NCBI GenBank assembly: GCA_964465375.1
Contig: CAYXIJ010000007.1
Span: forward strand, 19,927 to 83,926
From: CAJWKT01 sp964465375
GTDB taxonomy: Bacteria > Pseudomonadota > Gammaproteobacteria > Steroidobacterales > Rariloculaceae
Reading direction: 5' to 3'
Length of the DNA: 64,000 bases
Part shown: positions 45,388-54,530 of the stretch, piece after piece
Layout: each line of letters begins with the position of its first letter
Position numbering within the stretch: the first letter of the stretch is position 1
Notes under the pieces: model-generated
Seen by the model: only the letters and a program-made list of their open reading frames with translations
Database searches by the model: none
Told to the model about the DNA's origin: nothing
Made by a program: the position numbers and the translations under genes

Positions 45388-45493
45388 AAATTATTCTGCC
45401 GATTTAATCTAAATTATCCTCTGCAATCCTCCTGATGAGCACCGAAAACTTTAAAATATTAGCATATTAATATCGACAAAAAGATAATCACCA

Positions 45494-45526
45494 CGTAGCC
45501 TAGAGGAATTCTTCGATTGGGCTACG
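45494..45526. promoter_or_regulatory. Inverted repeat CGTAGCC-N19-GGCTACG in a divergent promoter region
   Basis: CGTAGCC (45494-45500) and GGCTACG (45520-45526) are perfect 7-bp inverted repeats in an AT-rich 275-bp gap between the secreted cassette (minus) and the DUF1989 pair (plus). It could be an operator or a transcribed hairpin. No regulator gene lies nearby. Nothing else recognisable was found in the gap. Confidence 0.4.
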
Positions 45527-45662
45527 CATGGATAAAGAATTACAAAATACTCAATAACAATAATATCGGGTGATAAATAGCAAGGGATGAAATTTTTTAA
45601 AATAATTGCAACGCATTACTAATTTTACTAATCACATAAGAGAAAAACAGGAACCGAGAATC

Positions 45663-46337
45663 ATGGATTGGAAAGTTGTCGAAGATATCGTGGTCCCCAA
45701 GAGCACAGGGAAAACGATGAAAATAAAAAAAGGTCAAATGTTTCGTGTAATAGAGCATGAAGGGAAACAGGTAGTAGATCTTACTTTTTTAAATGCGCAG
45801 AATTACAAGGAACATTTCGCTGCTGAATTTTCTGCCATCCTCAACAGTATGCAGGGAATAGGCGGCTATCACAGACTCAAAAAGCTCTACTCAAAACCTC
45901 CATACGAGAATGTTATGGCAATCGTAACTGATGACAAAATCGGCGACGGAGATAGAGGAGGAGAAAGAGCTGGCCACTGGATGATGTGTCACTGCTCAAA
46001 ACGACTAGTGGAACATCTTGGGGCTCCCCCGGGAACTCGGACTTGTAGCGATAATTTTGCTGATGCTTTTCAAGAAATTGGCCTGAAACAAGAAGATACT
46101 TATGATGAAACAATCTTCAATGTTTGGATGCATTCGTGGCTCAGTGAAGATGGCGGCATGAATTTTGCCCAACCCCTTGCCGAAACAGGGGACCAAATAG
46201 ACTTTTTGGCAAATATGGATCTTATTGCTGTGTTCTCAGTGTGTCCGGATGAATCTAGTCCGTGCAACGACTTCAAAGCTAAAGCCTTAAGATTTCAGAT
46301 TTTGGAATCGGCAGAGAATACTGGTCCTTCAGCATAA
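45663..46337 (+). CDS. DUF1989 / urea carboxylase-associated family protein (first of tandem pair)
   Basis: A 224-residue protein of the DUF1989 type: FRVIEHEGKQVVDLTFLNA near the N-terminus, YSKPPYENVMAIVTDD, a TCSDNFADAF segment with a conserved Cys, and a C-terminal VFSVCPDESSPCNDF. Members accompany urea carboxylase or amine-degradation genes in other bacteria, but no biochemical activity is firmly assigned. No urea carboxylase is in the window. ATG 45663 follows AGGAACCGAG. The paralogue starts 13 bp after its stop. Confidence 0.82.
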   Translation: MDWKVVEDIVVPKSTGKTMKIKKGQMFRVIEHEGKQVVDLTFLNAQNYKEHFAAEFSAILNSMQGIGGYHRLKKLYSKPPYENVMAIVTDDKIGDGDRGGERAGHWMMCHCSKRLVEHLGAPPGTRTCSDNFADAFQEIGLKQEDTYDETIFNVWMHSWLSEDGGMNFAQPLAETGDQIDFLANMDLIAVFSVCPDESSPCNDFKAKALRFQILESAENTGPSA

Positions 46338-46350
46338 GGAGCTACAGGGA

Positions 46351-46986
46351 ATGTCTTCAAAAAAAATTCTTGATGAATTCGTTATTCCAAAATGCACTGG
46401 TAAGGCTTTTAAGGTCAACAAGGGTCAAAAATTTCGTGTAATAGAGCATGAAGGAAAACAGGTTGCCGGACTCATATTTCTTAACGCTTGTAATTACAAA
46501 GAGCAGTTCATGGCGGAATTTTCTGGGGGTCTAAACTATTTCCACCCCTCCCATATAGGCTCTCATTATCGACTCAGTAAACTCTATTCTAAGGTTCCAT
46601 ATGAAAATGTAATGCTAACTGTGACCGACAACAAAATTGGTGATCATTTTCTGGGTCCCCACTGTACTAAAACAATGATGGAAATTTGGAAAGCACCCGG
46701 CCACCGAAGCTGCAGCGACAATTTTACTGATGCCTTGAGAGAGTTTGGCCTGGAACTAGAAGATATCTACAGTCCGAGTGTTTTTAATGCCTTTGCCAAT
46801 GTTGTCATCGACCCAAAGGGTGACGGAACCATCCAGATCGACCCACCTCGTAGCGAAAAGGGCGACCATATAGAGTTTCTGGCAGAAATGGATGTGTTAG
46901 TAGCCATCTCAGTATGCCCAGATGATCAATCGGCAATGAATGACCATTTATGTAAAGCTATAAAAATCCAAATTTATCAATCGTGA
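46351..46986 (+). CDS. DUF1989 / urea carboxylase-associated family protein (second of tandem pair)
   Basis: A 211-residue paralogue of the preceding gene: FRVIEHEGKQVAGLIFLNA, YSKVPYENVMLTVTD, RSCSDNFTDAL and ISVCPDDQSAMND align without gaps over the motifs. The insert that carries MMCHC in the first copy is shorter here. The pair likely forms a heteromer or arose by recent tandem duplication. The ATG at 46351 has AAGGAG 10 nt upstream. Confidence 0.82.
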   Translation: MSSKKILDEFVIPKCTGKAFKVNKGQKFRVIEHEGKQVAGLIFLNACNYKEQFMAEFSGGLNYFHPSHIGSHYRLSKLYSKVPYENVMLTVTDNKIGDHFLGPHCTKTMMEIWKAPGHRSCSDNFTDALREFGLELEDIYSPSVFNAFANVVIDPKGDGTIQIDPPRSEKGDHIEFLAEMDVLVAISVCPDDQSAMNDHLCKAIKIQIYQS

Positions 46987-47118
46987 TAGCGATCTAAATG
47001 GGAAAGGGCAAATGCATTCAGAAGAAAATTGGGATTCGGAAAAATATAAATCCCCCGAAAAGCTATTCCCATATTTTATTTCCTTCAAGGTAAATTCAAT
47101 GCAATGGAGTTGATTACA

Positions 47119-48750
47119 ATGTTTCGTTTTTTCTGGTTATCTACATTCGGATCAGTTCTTTTTGTTTGGGCACCTGTCAGCCATAGTAATACCGATCTGG
47201 CTGAACAATGTGCTGCGCTCGCAGAAACGCCTAATTTGTCCCTATACACGGCCGAGTGGCAACCCGCCGGAGAAACTGGGGCCGCACACTGCTATGTAAA
47301 AGGTCTTATCGCACCCAACATTCACTACTACGTACAGCTACCACCCCCCGATCTTTGGAATGGACGATTCTTGAACTGGGGGGACGGCGGCTATGATGGA
47401 GACCTAGATTACGCACCACACCGCGTTGCTGAAGGCTACGCCGTTGCGAACAGCAACATGGGACACGACAGCGGATCCGAGCCCGGCGGCTCGTTTGCTT
47501 TTAACAACCGGCAAGCCGAAATAGATTACGGGTACCGCCACCTGCACACTACAGTTCAAGCCGCCAAAACCGCAATTAAAGCCTACTACGGAACAGCGCC
47601 CGCCTACTCCTATCACGAAGGCTGCTCCACCGGGGGGCGGCAAGGTTTGATGGCAGCCCAGCGATTTCCAGCCGACTTCGACGGGATCGTGGCCGGCGCG
47701 CCTGCCGCTTTCCTTCAGCGGCTAAACCTAGAACACAACTGGGCAATGCAACACATGTTTAGAGATAACTTTTCTGGCGCCCTCTCCTTCGATACCACAG
47801 GTGACGGAAAGCTAAACAGCCTCACTAAAAATAATATACTAACTGAGGCCGTACTCACGCACTGCGATGCGAATGACGGGATAACAGACGGCGTTGTCAG
47901 TGACCCCATGTCCTGTGATTTTGTGCCGAGCCGAGACCTCTCCGGGTTCATGTGCCCTCAAGATCAAAACGCTGATGATTGCTTTACCACAGACCAAATC
48001 AAGGCAATAGAGGCTCTCTATGACGGACCCTATGATTCGAACGGTGTCTCCATCTACAAAGGCAAAGCTCTTGGCTCTGAAACCCGCTGGCCAGGGATCG
48101 TGATCCCGCATGAAGGCAATAACTATTCCCCTGGTGTTATGGGACTGGCCTCTGACTTTGTAAACTACCTGTTCTACGAGACCGACCCAGGGGTACCAAC
48201 CATGTCCCCCGCAGATCTTTCGCTCAAGCCCGACCCGACCCGCGAACCACCAGAGTATGCCTGGTGGCAATTTAATTTTGACGACTTTACGGCCGGAAAG
48301 GGTGATGCGATGCGGGATATCACCGATGCGGACAACCCAGACCTTACGAGATTCCTAATCCAGAGCGGCGGAAAATTACTGATCTACCATGGCTGGGCAG
48401 ACACCGTGATTCCCCCTGAACCTATCATCGACTACCACGGAGAGGTTTTGAGCACTACTTTTGATGGAGATAGAACCGAGGCGGAAAAATCGGTGAGGCT
48501 CTTCATGGTACCTGGAATGGCCCACTGCCAGGGTGGTCCAGGGCCAAACACGTGGGATCGGTTAGCACCCATGGTGGAATGGGTAGAGAATGAAATACCA
48601 CCTGACTCGCTGACGGTGACCCACAGTACAAACAGACAAATTGACAATGAGCGGATCCTTTGCCCGTATCCTCAACAAGCAAAATACAAAGGTCCGGAGA
48701 ATAGTAATAACCCAGTAAACTGGGTTGCTGCTAATTTCACTTGTGAATAA
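47119..48750 (+). CDS. Tannase/feruloyl esterase family secreted hydrolase
   Basis: A 543-residue protein with a signal peptide (about 1-24, ending SHS). The nucleophile elbow is GCSTGGRQG with Ser in the C-S-T-G-G pattern and a Cys beside it, as in tannase and feruloyl esterase B. The Asp is in GWADTVIPP and the His in GMAHCQGGPG; CxxC-like disulfides and the D-rich calcium-loop-like insert DTTGDGKL are present. It should cleave ester bonds of phenolic acids (gallate, ferulate or similar), releasing aromatic acids or phenols for catabolism. ATG 47119 has GGAG 9 nt upstream; ATG 47104 is an alternative. It lies 164 bp upstream of the hydroquinone dioxygenase genes. Confidence 0.88.
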   Translation: MFRFFWLSTFGSVLFVWAPVSHSNTDLAEQCAALAETPNLSLYTAEWQPAGETGAAHCYVKGLIAPNIHYYVQLPPPDLWNGRFLNWGDGGYDGDLDYAPHRVAEGYAVANSNMGHDSGSEPGGSFAFNNRQAEIDYGYRHLHTTVQAAKTAIKAYYGTAPAYSYHEGCSTGGRQGLMAAQRFPADFDGIVAGAPAAFLQRLNLEHNWAMQHMFRDNFSGALSFDTTGDGKLNSLTKNNILTEAVLTHCDANDGITDGVVSDPMSCDFVPSRDLSGFMCPQDQNADDCFTTDQIKAIEALYDGPYDSNGVSIYKGKALGSETRWPGIVIPHEGNNYSPGVMGLASDFVNYLFYETDPGVPTMSPADLSLKPDPTREPPEYAWWQFNFDDFTAGKGDAMRDITDADNPDLTRFLIQSGGKLLIYHGWADTVIPPEPIIDYHGEVLSTTFDGDRTEAEKSVRLFMVPGMAHCQGGPGPNTWDRLAPMVEWVENEIPPDSLTVTHSTNRQIDNERILCPYPQQAKYKGPENSNNPVNWVAANFTCE

Positions 48751-48914
48751 TTTATGCTTGAAAATGTTGCGGCACCACGCTTAACAAGGCTAGACTCCGA
48801 AAGTCAGTGCGAAGCAAAACTGTGAGACTAGCGGTTGATGCAAGTTCCTTAAAACATATGCAACCGTAAAATCATAGACAAAAAATAAGGTAATAATAAG
48901 AAGAGGATACCATC

Positions 48915-49430
48915 ATGGCTATGACCGAATTCCAAACCGTTTTCGGCTCTTTGAAAAACTACGAAAAGGGTGACATTGAGATCATCAACGACGACAAGAA
49001 AAATTATACATTTTCAAATATATTCGAAGTTGCTTCGAAATCGATTCCGTATGAGCGTGTAATTGTTGGCAAAAATCTGGAATATGTGCTGGAGGCTATA
49101 CGCGCAGAGGGCACTTCAGACTGGTACGCCGCTCCCCACGACGAATTCGCATTGGTGATGGATGGCCATGTAGAGCTGGACCTGGTGAAACTGGATAACC
49201 CAGAGACCAACGCTCCACCGGAAAAAGAAGGGTCAATCAAACTAAAAGGCGATCCGGAAGGAAAAAAAATGGGGCTGATCAAGATGGGACGAGGGCATCA
49301 AGCGCTCCTGCCAGCAGGCGCAGCTTACCGGTTCAGAGCACCGGACCCGGATGCAGTCGGGGTTATTCTCATGCAAACGATTAAAGGGGACGAATCGATC
49401 GAAAAATGGGCTGAAATTTGTTACACGTAA
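48915..49430 (+). CDS. Hydroquinone 1,2-dioxygenase small subunit (PnpC/HapC type)
   Basis: A 171-residue (about 19 kDa) cupin-like protein, the size of HapC/PnpC. A beta-barrel core is visible (APHDEFALVMDGHVELDLV, then GRGHQALLPAGAAYRFRAPDPDAVGVILMQ). It pairs with the larger iron-binding subunit encoded 70 bp downstream to form an alpha2beta2 Fe(II) dioxygenase that opens hydroquinone to 4-hydroxymuconic semialdehyde. The ATG has a GAGG ribosome site 8 nt upstream. The assignment rests on size, cupin character and partnership with the well-recognised large subunit. Confidence 0.85.
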   Translation: MAMTEFQTVFGSLKNYEKGDIEIINDDKKNYTFSNIFEVASKSIPYERVIVGKNLEYVLEAIRAEGTSDWYAAPHDEFALVMDGHVELDLVKLDNPETNAPPEKEGSIKLKGDPEGKKMGLIKMGRGHQALLPAGAAYRFRAPDPDAVGVILMQTIKGDESIEKWAEICYT

Positions 49431-49500
49431 AAAAAATAATTAACTTGTTGAACTTTTATGCCTATCAGAAAAGTCCAGTATATCTAAGAGGAGATTGAAT

Positions 49501-50505
49501 ATGGCCGCCAGTGAAATTGAAGTGAACGCTTCACCCGTCAGTAACGAAACTGGCTACCGAAGTTTTAAGTTGGGCAAATTTGGCTTTGCCAGAGATGAGT
49601 ATTACGTTTACATATCGTGGACAGCCCAAGGTCAAAATTTCTCTCATAGTATGTCTGCCGATGCTTTCTTGCGAGCTGCAATGAGATGTGTGGCGTGGGG
49701 TTTCTTTTACGGCTGGCTTAACTTTGACGAAGTTTTCGGCACCCAACAGCTGTATGGCCGAGTAAAATTCTACGCTGGGCGTTATCACCCGTCCTTTCAT
49801 GATGAGGGCCTCGATCACGAGGAGATTTTTGATACTCCACTAGCGTTGGAAACATTTAAAGAGTTACTCTCGGACTGGACAAATGACGGCTATGACCCGT
49901 TCGCTGCCCCAGATGAGACAGGAATGAGTTGGATTGGCAAAAAAAACGGCACCAACGAAGAAGCCATTGGACGAGAACGCGAAGTATGTAGGCGCATGCC
50001 AGGCCTACCGGGAGATGCGCCGTTGCGGACGGATGAAAATGGCCGTCCTGTGAACCGAGCTTTCCATGATGTACCCCAAAACCAACCGGAGATTCACGCA
50101 GAACCGGGTTTCGAAGGTGAGGTCCATGCACACAACTTGTATGGCTACCTTTCGCGTTCAGATGTAACTTGGAATCCTTCAGTGAGTTCGGTTGTAAAGC
50201 AAAGTCTTTTCTGCCCAACAACTGAGGAATATACGCTACCGGTTAAACATGGCAACGACCGTATGGAATGGTTTATCCAATTGAGCGATCAGATTGACTG
50301 GGAAATCGAAGATAAGGAAACGGGCAAACCCCGGGCCAAAGTCATTATGAAAGCTGGTGACGTTGCCGCAATGCCTGCTGATATCAGACACCAAGGAATT
50401 TCCAGAAAACGATGTATGCTACTCGTTTGGGAAAACGCCAATCCGGAACTGCCTAAGATGCTAGAAAATAATGAGCTCCCGGTGAATTTATCTAGCCGTT
50501 TTTAA
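49501..50505 (+). CDS. Hydroquinone 1,2-dioxygenase large (catalytic) subunit (PnpD/HapD type)
   Basis: A 334-residue cupin protein. The ligands reported for PnpD (His256, Asn258, Glu262, His303) appear here as His250, Asn252, Glu256 (HGNDRME) and His297 (DIRHQG): the same residues at the same spacing, shifted by six. It therefore should bind Fe(II) and cleave hydroquinone, with substrates such as chlorinated or methylated hydroquinones also possible. The ATG at 49501 has AAGAGGAG 8 nt upstream; a TTG two codons earlier is possible. The product feeds the aldehyde dehydrogenase encoded at 54.5 kb. Confidence 0.9.
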   Translation: MAASEIEVNASPVSNETGYRSFKLGKFGFARDEYYVYISWTAQGQNFSHSMSADAFLRAAMRCVAWGFFYGWLNFDEVFGTQQLYGRVKFYAGRYHPSFHDEGLDHEEIFDTPLALETFKELLSDWTNDGYDPFAAPDETGMSWIGKKNGTNEEAIGREREVCRRMPGLPGDAPLRTDENGRPVNRAFHDVPQNQPEIHAEPGFEGEVHAHNLYGYLSRSDVTWNPSVSSVVKQSLFCPTTEEYTLPVKHGNDRMEWFIQLSDQIDWEIEDKETGKPRAKVIMKAGDVAAMPADIRHQGISRKRCMLLVWENANPELPKMLENNELPVNLSSRF

Positions 50506-50571
50506 AAACTCAAGCTAACAGACTAGGTCAATGAAGGTGTAGGTAACTTTGAGGCTTCACTGGGATCGCAC

Positions 50572-51420
50572 TTACCGTTCTGCAAGAACCGCCTCACCTT
50601 CAGCCGCAATCGTCCCGTCAGAACTTTTAGCTCTCAACACAACACACCCCCCATCTGGAATAGCTAAAAGATGAAAAGGTGCGGTGTCGAATAATGGTGC
50701 TCGCCCACGAAACATAAGTGTCTGCACAGATTCCTCAACGTGTTTTCGAATAAGCTCCATCAGTAATACGGCAATCAAGGGGCCATGAATCACTAGGCCC
50801 GGGTATCCCTCTTCATTCATAGCATAAGGCCTATCGTAATGGATACGGTGACTGTTAAAAGTAAGGGCAGAAAACCGAAATAATGAAACTGGATCCGGCG
50901 TGATCGTTCGCATAATTGCACGAGGATTTGGCTCTGCCTGAGTTTGCATGGATGACGAAATTTTTTGCGAAAGTTTTTCGCTGCGATATACAATATCCCG
51001 TTGCTCCTCTATGCATAATTTTCCCTCTTGAGAGATTTTGTGAGAAATATTCACAAAAACCAAGGGGCCGCTCCGGCCTTTCTTGTGATCAATCGACACA
51101 ATCTTGCTCTCGCGCTGTGCTTTCTTGCCGATCAAAAGTGGGGAATGAAAAATGAATCGGGCACCGGCAAACATTCGATAGGGCAACTCAACAGGAGGTA
51201 AAAAACCACCACGTTTTGGGTGCCCATCGGGCCCAATTGCGTTCATCGGTGCATCGGACAAAAAGTAGAGCCAATGCCACAATGGCGGTAGTGGAGATCC
51301 TTCGGATAACTCGGCGGTCACATCATCCAGTGTTGCCAGCATGCGTTGTGCTGGTGAGAGCGCTACCGCGTCATGACGTGTCTCTTTTTTTCCAATCCAG
51401 CGAGATAAGTCTTCAGCCAT
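50572..51420 (-). CDS. HTD2/MaoC-like hydratase, best fit mesaconyl-C4-CoA (3-methylfumaryl-CoA) hydratase
   Basis: A 282-residue protein of the FAS1/HTD2-like hot-dog dehydratase type: N-terminal DLSRWIGKKETRHDAV, double hot-dog domain, and the hydratase motif near FNSHRIHYDRPYAMNEEGYPGLVIHGP (the last strand carrying the Asp/His pair typical of MaoC-like hydratases). Such proteins include the 3-methylfumaryl-CoA hydratase of the 3-hydroxypropionate bicycle. Its role is inferred mainly from its neighbours: the upstream gene resembles 2-methylfumaryl-CoA isomerase and the one before it methylsuccinyl-CoA dehydrogenase. The three share overlapping stops and starts (TGATG here). Confidence 0.72.
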   Translation of the reverse strand: MAEDLSRWIGKKETRHDAVALSPAQRMLATLDDVTAELSEGSPLPPLWHWLYFLSDAPMNAIGPDGHPKRGGFLPPVELPYRMFAGARFIFHSPLLIGKKAQRESKIVSIDHKKGRSGPLVFVNISHKISQEGKLCIEEQRDIVYRSEKLSQKISSSMQTQAEPNPRAIMRTITPDPVSLFRFSALTFNSHRIHYDRPYAMNEEGYPGLVIHGPLIAVLLMELIRKHVEESVQTLMFRGRAPLFDTAPFHLLAIPDGGCVVLRAKSSDGTIAAEGEAVLAER

Positions 51421-52631
51421 CAGCTTCCAATCAATCCTTTTTTATGCAGAGCTTCAATGCTAAGCCGATCAAGACCGAGGAGCTCAGACAATACTTCTTC
51501 CGTGTGCTCACCTAAGCGCGGGGTCAAGCCAGCAGGAACCCGCTGAGCTTGACTGAATTCAATAGGCAACCCAGGTGTTAGATATTTCCCGATGCCCGGA
51601 TGGTCTACCTCTTCAAACATGGGGTTGGCTACTGAACACCGCTTATCGTTTGCCACAAGTTCCGTAAAAGTTTGATACGGCCCCCAGAGAACATGGTGGT
51701 CATCAAGTTTCGAGCGCACCTCATCAAAATCTCTGCCGAGGATCCAATTTTCCACAAGCGGAAAAAGGGACTCTCGGGCATCCCAGCGATCAGCCTCTTG
51801 GAAACAATCGATCCCCAGAGTACTTTCGATGGCTTGTACGGCTTTGCTCAAATCCATGGCGGCCAAAAGAGATTTCCACTGTCGTGGCGTAATAGCGAGG
51901 ACCATAAGACGGCGGCCATCTCGCGTGATAAAGTCCCGCCCAAAGGTCCCATAGACATCATTACCGTACGCTTTCCTCTCCGTTGAGTTGATTTCAACTT
52001 CAGCCAAGTAGCCCAAATTTCCTACCACAGCCATTGCAACATCGGATAAGGCAATGCGAACGTACTGCCCCTGCCCAGTAATACGCCTGTGTCGCTCAGC
52101 AGCCAAAATCGCAGTCGTCGTCACCATTGCACAAACAGAATCCCAGGCGGGCAAAACGTGATTAATGGGCTCTCCATCAAGCGATCGCCCAGTCACAGCC
52201 GGAAAACCCACGGCACTGTTTACAGTGTAATCCACAGCAATTGCACCATCGGGACTTCCGGTAATGTGCACCATGATCAAATCAGGCCGTTTCTCAATAA
52301 GCGATGCATAGGACATCACCCCGGAAGTCGAAAGATTGGTGACGAAAATGCCGGCATCAGTGCCTGGAGCAACGATTAATGAACGGGCTAATTTCTGCCC
52401 TTCAATCGAGTCCAGATCCACGGCAATGGAGCGCTTACCTTTGTTCAAACCAGACCAATAAAGACTGACGCCATCAGCGGTCACGGGCCAACGATAATAG
52501 TCCAAACCACCCCCGATGGGATCAATCCGGATTACATCTGCACCCATCTGGGCTAGTGTTACCCCAGCCATGGGCGCAGCTACAAAAGCAGCTGCTTCAA
52601 CTATTCTTAGACCGTCAAGAATTCCCTTCAT
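51420..52631 (-). CDS. CaiB/BaiF CoA-transferase, best fit 2-methylfumaryl-CoA (mesaconyl-C1/C4) isomerase
   Basis: A 403-residue class III CoA-transferase. The GMTLAQMGADVIRIDP-like N-terminal pattern is present (VTLAQMGADVIRIDP), and the likely catalytic Asp134 sits in VDYTVNSAVGFPAVTG. This DYTVN-AVGFP form is what I recall for the intramolecular 2-methylfumaryl-CoA isomerase (Mct), which moves CoA from C1 to C4 of mesaconate. The exact substrate is inferred. It overlaps the upstream dehydrogenase by 4 bp (ATGA) and the downstream hydratase by 1 bp. Confidence 0.75.
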   Translation of the reverse strand: MKGILDGLRIVEAAAFVAAPMAGVTLAQMGADVIRIDPIGGGLDYYRWPVTADGVSLYWSGLNKGKRSIAVDLDSIEGQKLARSLIVAPGTDAGIFVTNLSTSGVMSYASLIEKRPDLIMVHITGSPDGAIAVDYTVNSAVGFPAVTGRSLDGEPINHVLPAWDSVCAMVTTTAILAAERHRRITGQGQYVRIALSDVAMAVVGNLGYLAEVEINSTERKAYGNDVYGTFGRDFITRDGRRLMVLAITPRQWKSLLAAMDLSKAVQAIESTLGIDCFQEADRWDARESLFPLVENWILGRDFDEVRSKLDDHHVLWGPYQTFTELVANDKRCSVANPMFEEVDHPGIGKYLTPGLPIEFSQAQRVPAGLTPRLGEHTEEVLSELLGLDRLSIEALHKKGLIGS

Positions 52632-54319
52632 AAGTGACTGTTCACGAGATTACGTGCGATTACAGTGGCTTGAATCTCAGACGCACCCTCAAAAATGCTA
52701 AGCACCCGCGCATCACACAATACTCGACTGATTGAATACTCTAAGGCAAAACCGTTACCTCCATGAATTTGCATCGCGGCATCGGCATTACTCCAGGCTA
52801 CCCGAGCAGCTAAAAGCTTGGCCATCCCAGCCTCTAAATCACATCGCCTTCCACTATCCTTTTCCCTGGCAGAAAAATACGTAACCTCACGCGCAGCAAT
52901 TGTCTCTGCAGCCATTAACAACAATTTGCCATGCACTCGGGGGAAATTGAGAATAGATTTACCAAACTGTTGACGGTCAATTGCATACCGGAGCCCTAAC
53001 TCCAAAGCATTTCGAGCCACGCCAACAGACCGTGCAGCGGTCTGGATACGTCCACTTTCCATAGCCTGTGCCATTTGTTTAAAACCTTGCCCAGGAGCAT
53101 CACCAAGCAAATTACCGGCTGGAACCTCGAAGCCATTAAAACCAATTTCGTACTCACGCATCCCACGATAACCCAAAACCTCGATTTCGCTACCAGACAT
53201 ACCTTCAGATGGAAATAGATGTTTTTCGCTGCCCCTGGGTTTCTCAGCAAGCAATATCGAAAGACCTTTGTATCCTTGCTCTTTGGGTTCCGTGCGTACC
53301 AGCAAGGTCATAAGGTCAGCCCGTACCGCGTGCGTGATCCATGTCTTCGCACCAAAAACTCGCCAGACTGAATTTCCATTTGGTTTTGTAACAAATTCTG
53401 CGCGCGTCTTGAGATGCGCTAGATCAGAACCGAAGTCCGGCTCAGAAAATGCAACGGTCGGTAATATTTCCCCTGAGGCGATCCCTGGCAAAAATTGATT
53501 TTTTTGATCGTGAGTGCCAGAAGAAGCAATCAACTCTCCAGCAATCTCGGACCGAGTCCCTAGAGAACCAACACCGATGTAACCACGGGAAAGCTCTTCA
53601 GACACTACGCACATAGTTAATTTGCCAAGTGACGAGCCACCCCATTCCTCCGGCAACGTTAGCCCGAAAACGCCCATCTCCCCTAGCTCCTGAATAAGAT
53701 CTAATGGAACCAAGTCATTTTTACCATGCCAATCCTGTGCATGAGGTGTAATTTTTTCATCCGTAAATCTCCGGAACTGCCTCCTGACAAGATCCAGCGT
53801 TTCATCTCCCATGATTGGTGATTCAAACTCTCTTTCTGACAACTGCTGAACAGCAGCCAATCGAAAACCCAGATTTGCAGAAATACTTTCCAATTGAACA
53901 ATATCGTTAGATGACAAACACTCTGCAATTCTACTTTCTAGCCCAAGATCTGCTGGTCTCGCTGTCTCCACTTGGCTCATGGGAATACCATTTTTCAACT
54001 GCTGTGCATATTCTGCAAAAATGACCGCGAGCATGAACCGATCAAGGTCCCCAAATCGATTTTCTCTGTCCAAGCGGTCTGCCCATTCAACAGTACGAAG
54101 GAGAACCTCAGCATATGTCGCAATCCAAGCGAGACCGTGCACAGCATGCTGATTTGCCTCCAGCAACTGCGAATCAATAGATCCATTCGGAGCCACACGT
54201 GCAACAGCAGAGTCGATTGCATACTCAAGATATCTAGAAACATCTTGGGTAATGTTACGGGCCGCTTCTACAACATTGATGTTTAACTGACTGCAAAAAT
54301 TTAGTGTATTTTGGTTCAC
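52628..54319 (-). CDS. Acyl-CoA dehydrogenase with N-terminal extension, best fit (2S)-methylsuccinyl-CoA dehydrogenase
   Basis: A 563-residue acyl-CoA dehydrogenase. A 170-residue alpha-helical extension precedes a standard ACAD fold (LPEEWGGSSLGKLTM, AFSEPDFGSDLAHLKTRAE, GAKTWITHAVRADLM, and the catalytic Glu544 in IFEGASEIQ). The length and extension are those of Mcd of the ethylmalonyl-CoA pathway; ordinary ACADs have about 380-400 residues. The product of Mcd is mesaconyl-C1-CoA, the substrate of the next gene product. The start is GTG at 54319 with AGGAA 7 nt upstream. No ccr, ecm or citramalyl-CoA lyase is in the window. Confidence 0.78.
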   Translation of the reverse strand: MNQNTLNFCSQLNINVVEAARNITQDVSRYLEYAIDSAVARVAPNGSIDSQLLEANQHAVHGLAWIATYAEVLLRTVEWADRLDRENRFGDLDRFMLAVIFAEYAQQLKNGIPMSQVETARPADLGLESRIAECLSSNDIVQLESISANLGFRLAAVQQLSEREFESPIMGDETLDLVRRQFRRFTDEKITPHAQDWHGKNDLVPLDLIQELGEMGVFGLTLPEEWGGSSLGKLTMCVVSEELSRGYIGVGSLGTRSEIAGELIASSGTHDQKNQFLPGIASGEILPTVAFSEPDFGSDLAHLKTRAEFVTKPNGNSVWRVFGAKTWITHAVRADLMTLLVRTEPKEQGYKGLSILLAEKPRGSEKHLFPSEGMSGSEIEVLGYRGMREYEIGFNGFEVPAGNLLGDAPGQGFKQMAQAMESGRIQTAARSVGVARNALELGLRYAIDRQQFGKSILNFPRVHGKLLLMAAETIAAREVTYFSAREKDSGRRCDLEAGMAKLLAARVAWSNADAAMQIHGGNGFALEYSISRVLCDARVLSIFEGASEIQATVIARNLVNSHL

Positions 54320-54427
54320 TCAGTGTTCCTGAGGAAGAAAAACAGGTAAGAGTTTGCGCCATCTGCTTGGCAGTCTCAACTAACAGGGGAGTATAATGTG
54401 TTGTTGTATTCCCAAAATCACTATGAC

Positions 54428-54450
54428 CGATATGCATCAAGTGCATACCG
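54428..54450. promoter_or_regulatory. 23-bp near-palindrome between divergent catabolic operons, candidate operator
   Basis: Half-sites CGATATGCA and TGCATACCG flank TCAAG; the inner TATGCA/TGCATA repeat is perfect, and one mismatch lies in the flank. It sits in the 211-bp gap between the methylsuccinyl-CoA operon (minus) and the aldehyde dehydrogenase-Rieske-CobST operon (plus) and could coordinate both. Confidence 0.45.
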
Positions 54451-54530
54451 ATGTCGTGCTTTGCGTAGCTAGATTAAATGCTGAATGAGTACGATGACTT
54501 TTAATAACGCGATTTGTAAAAGGAAAGAAA

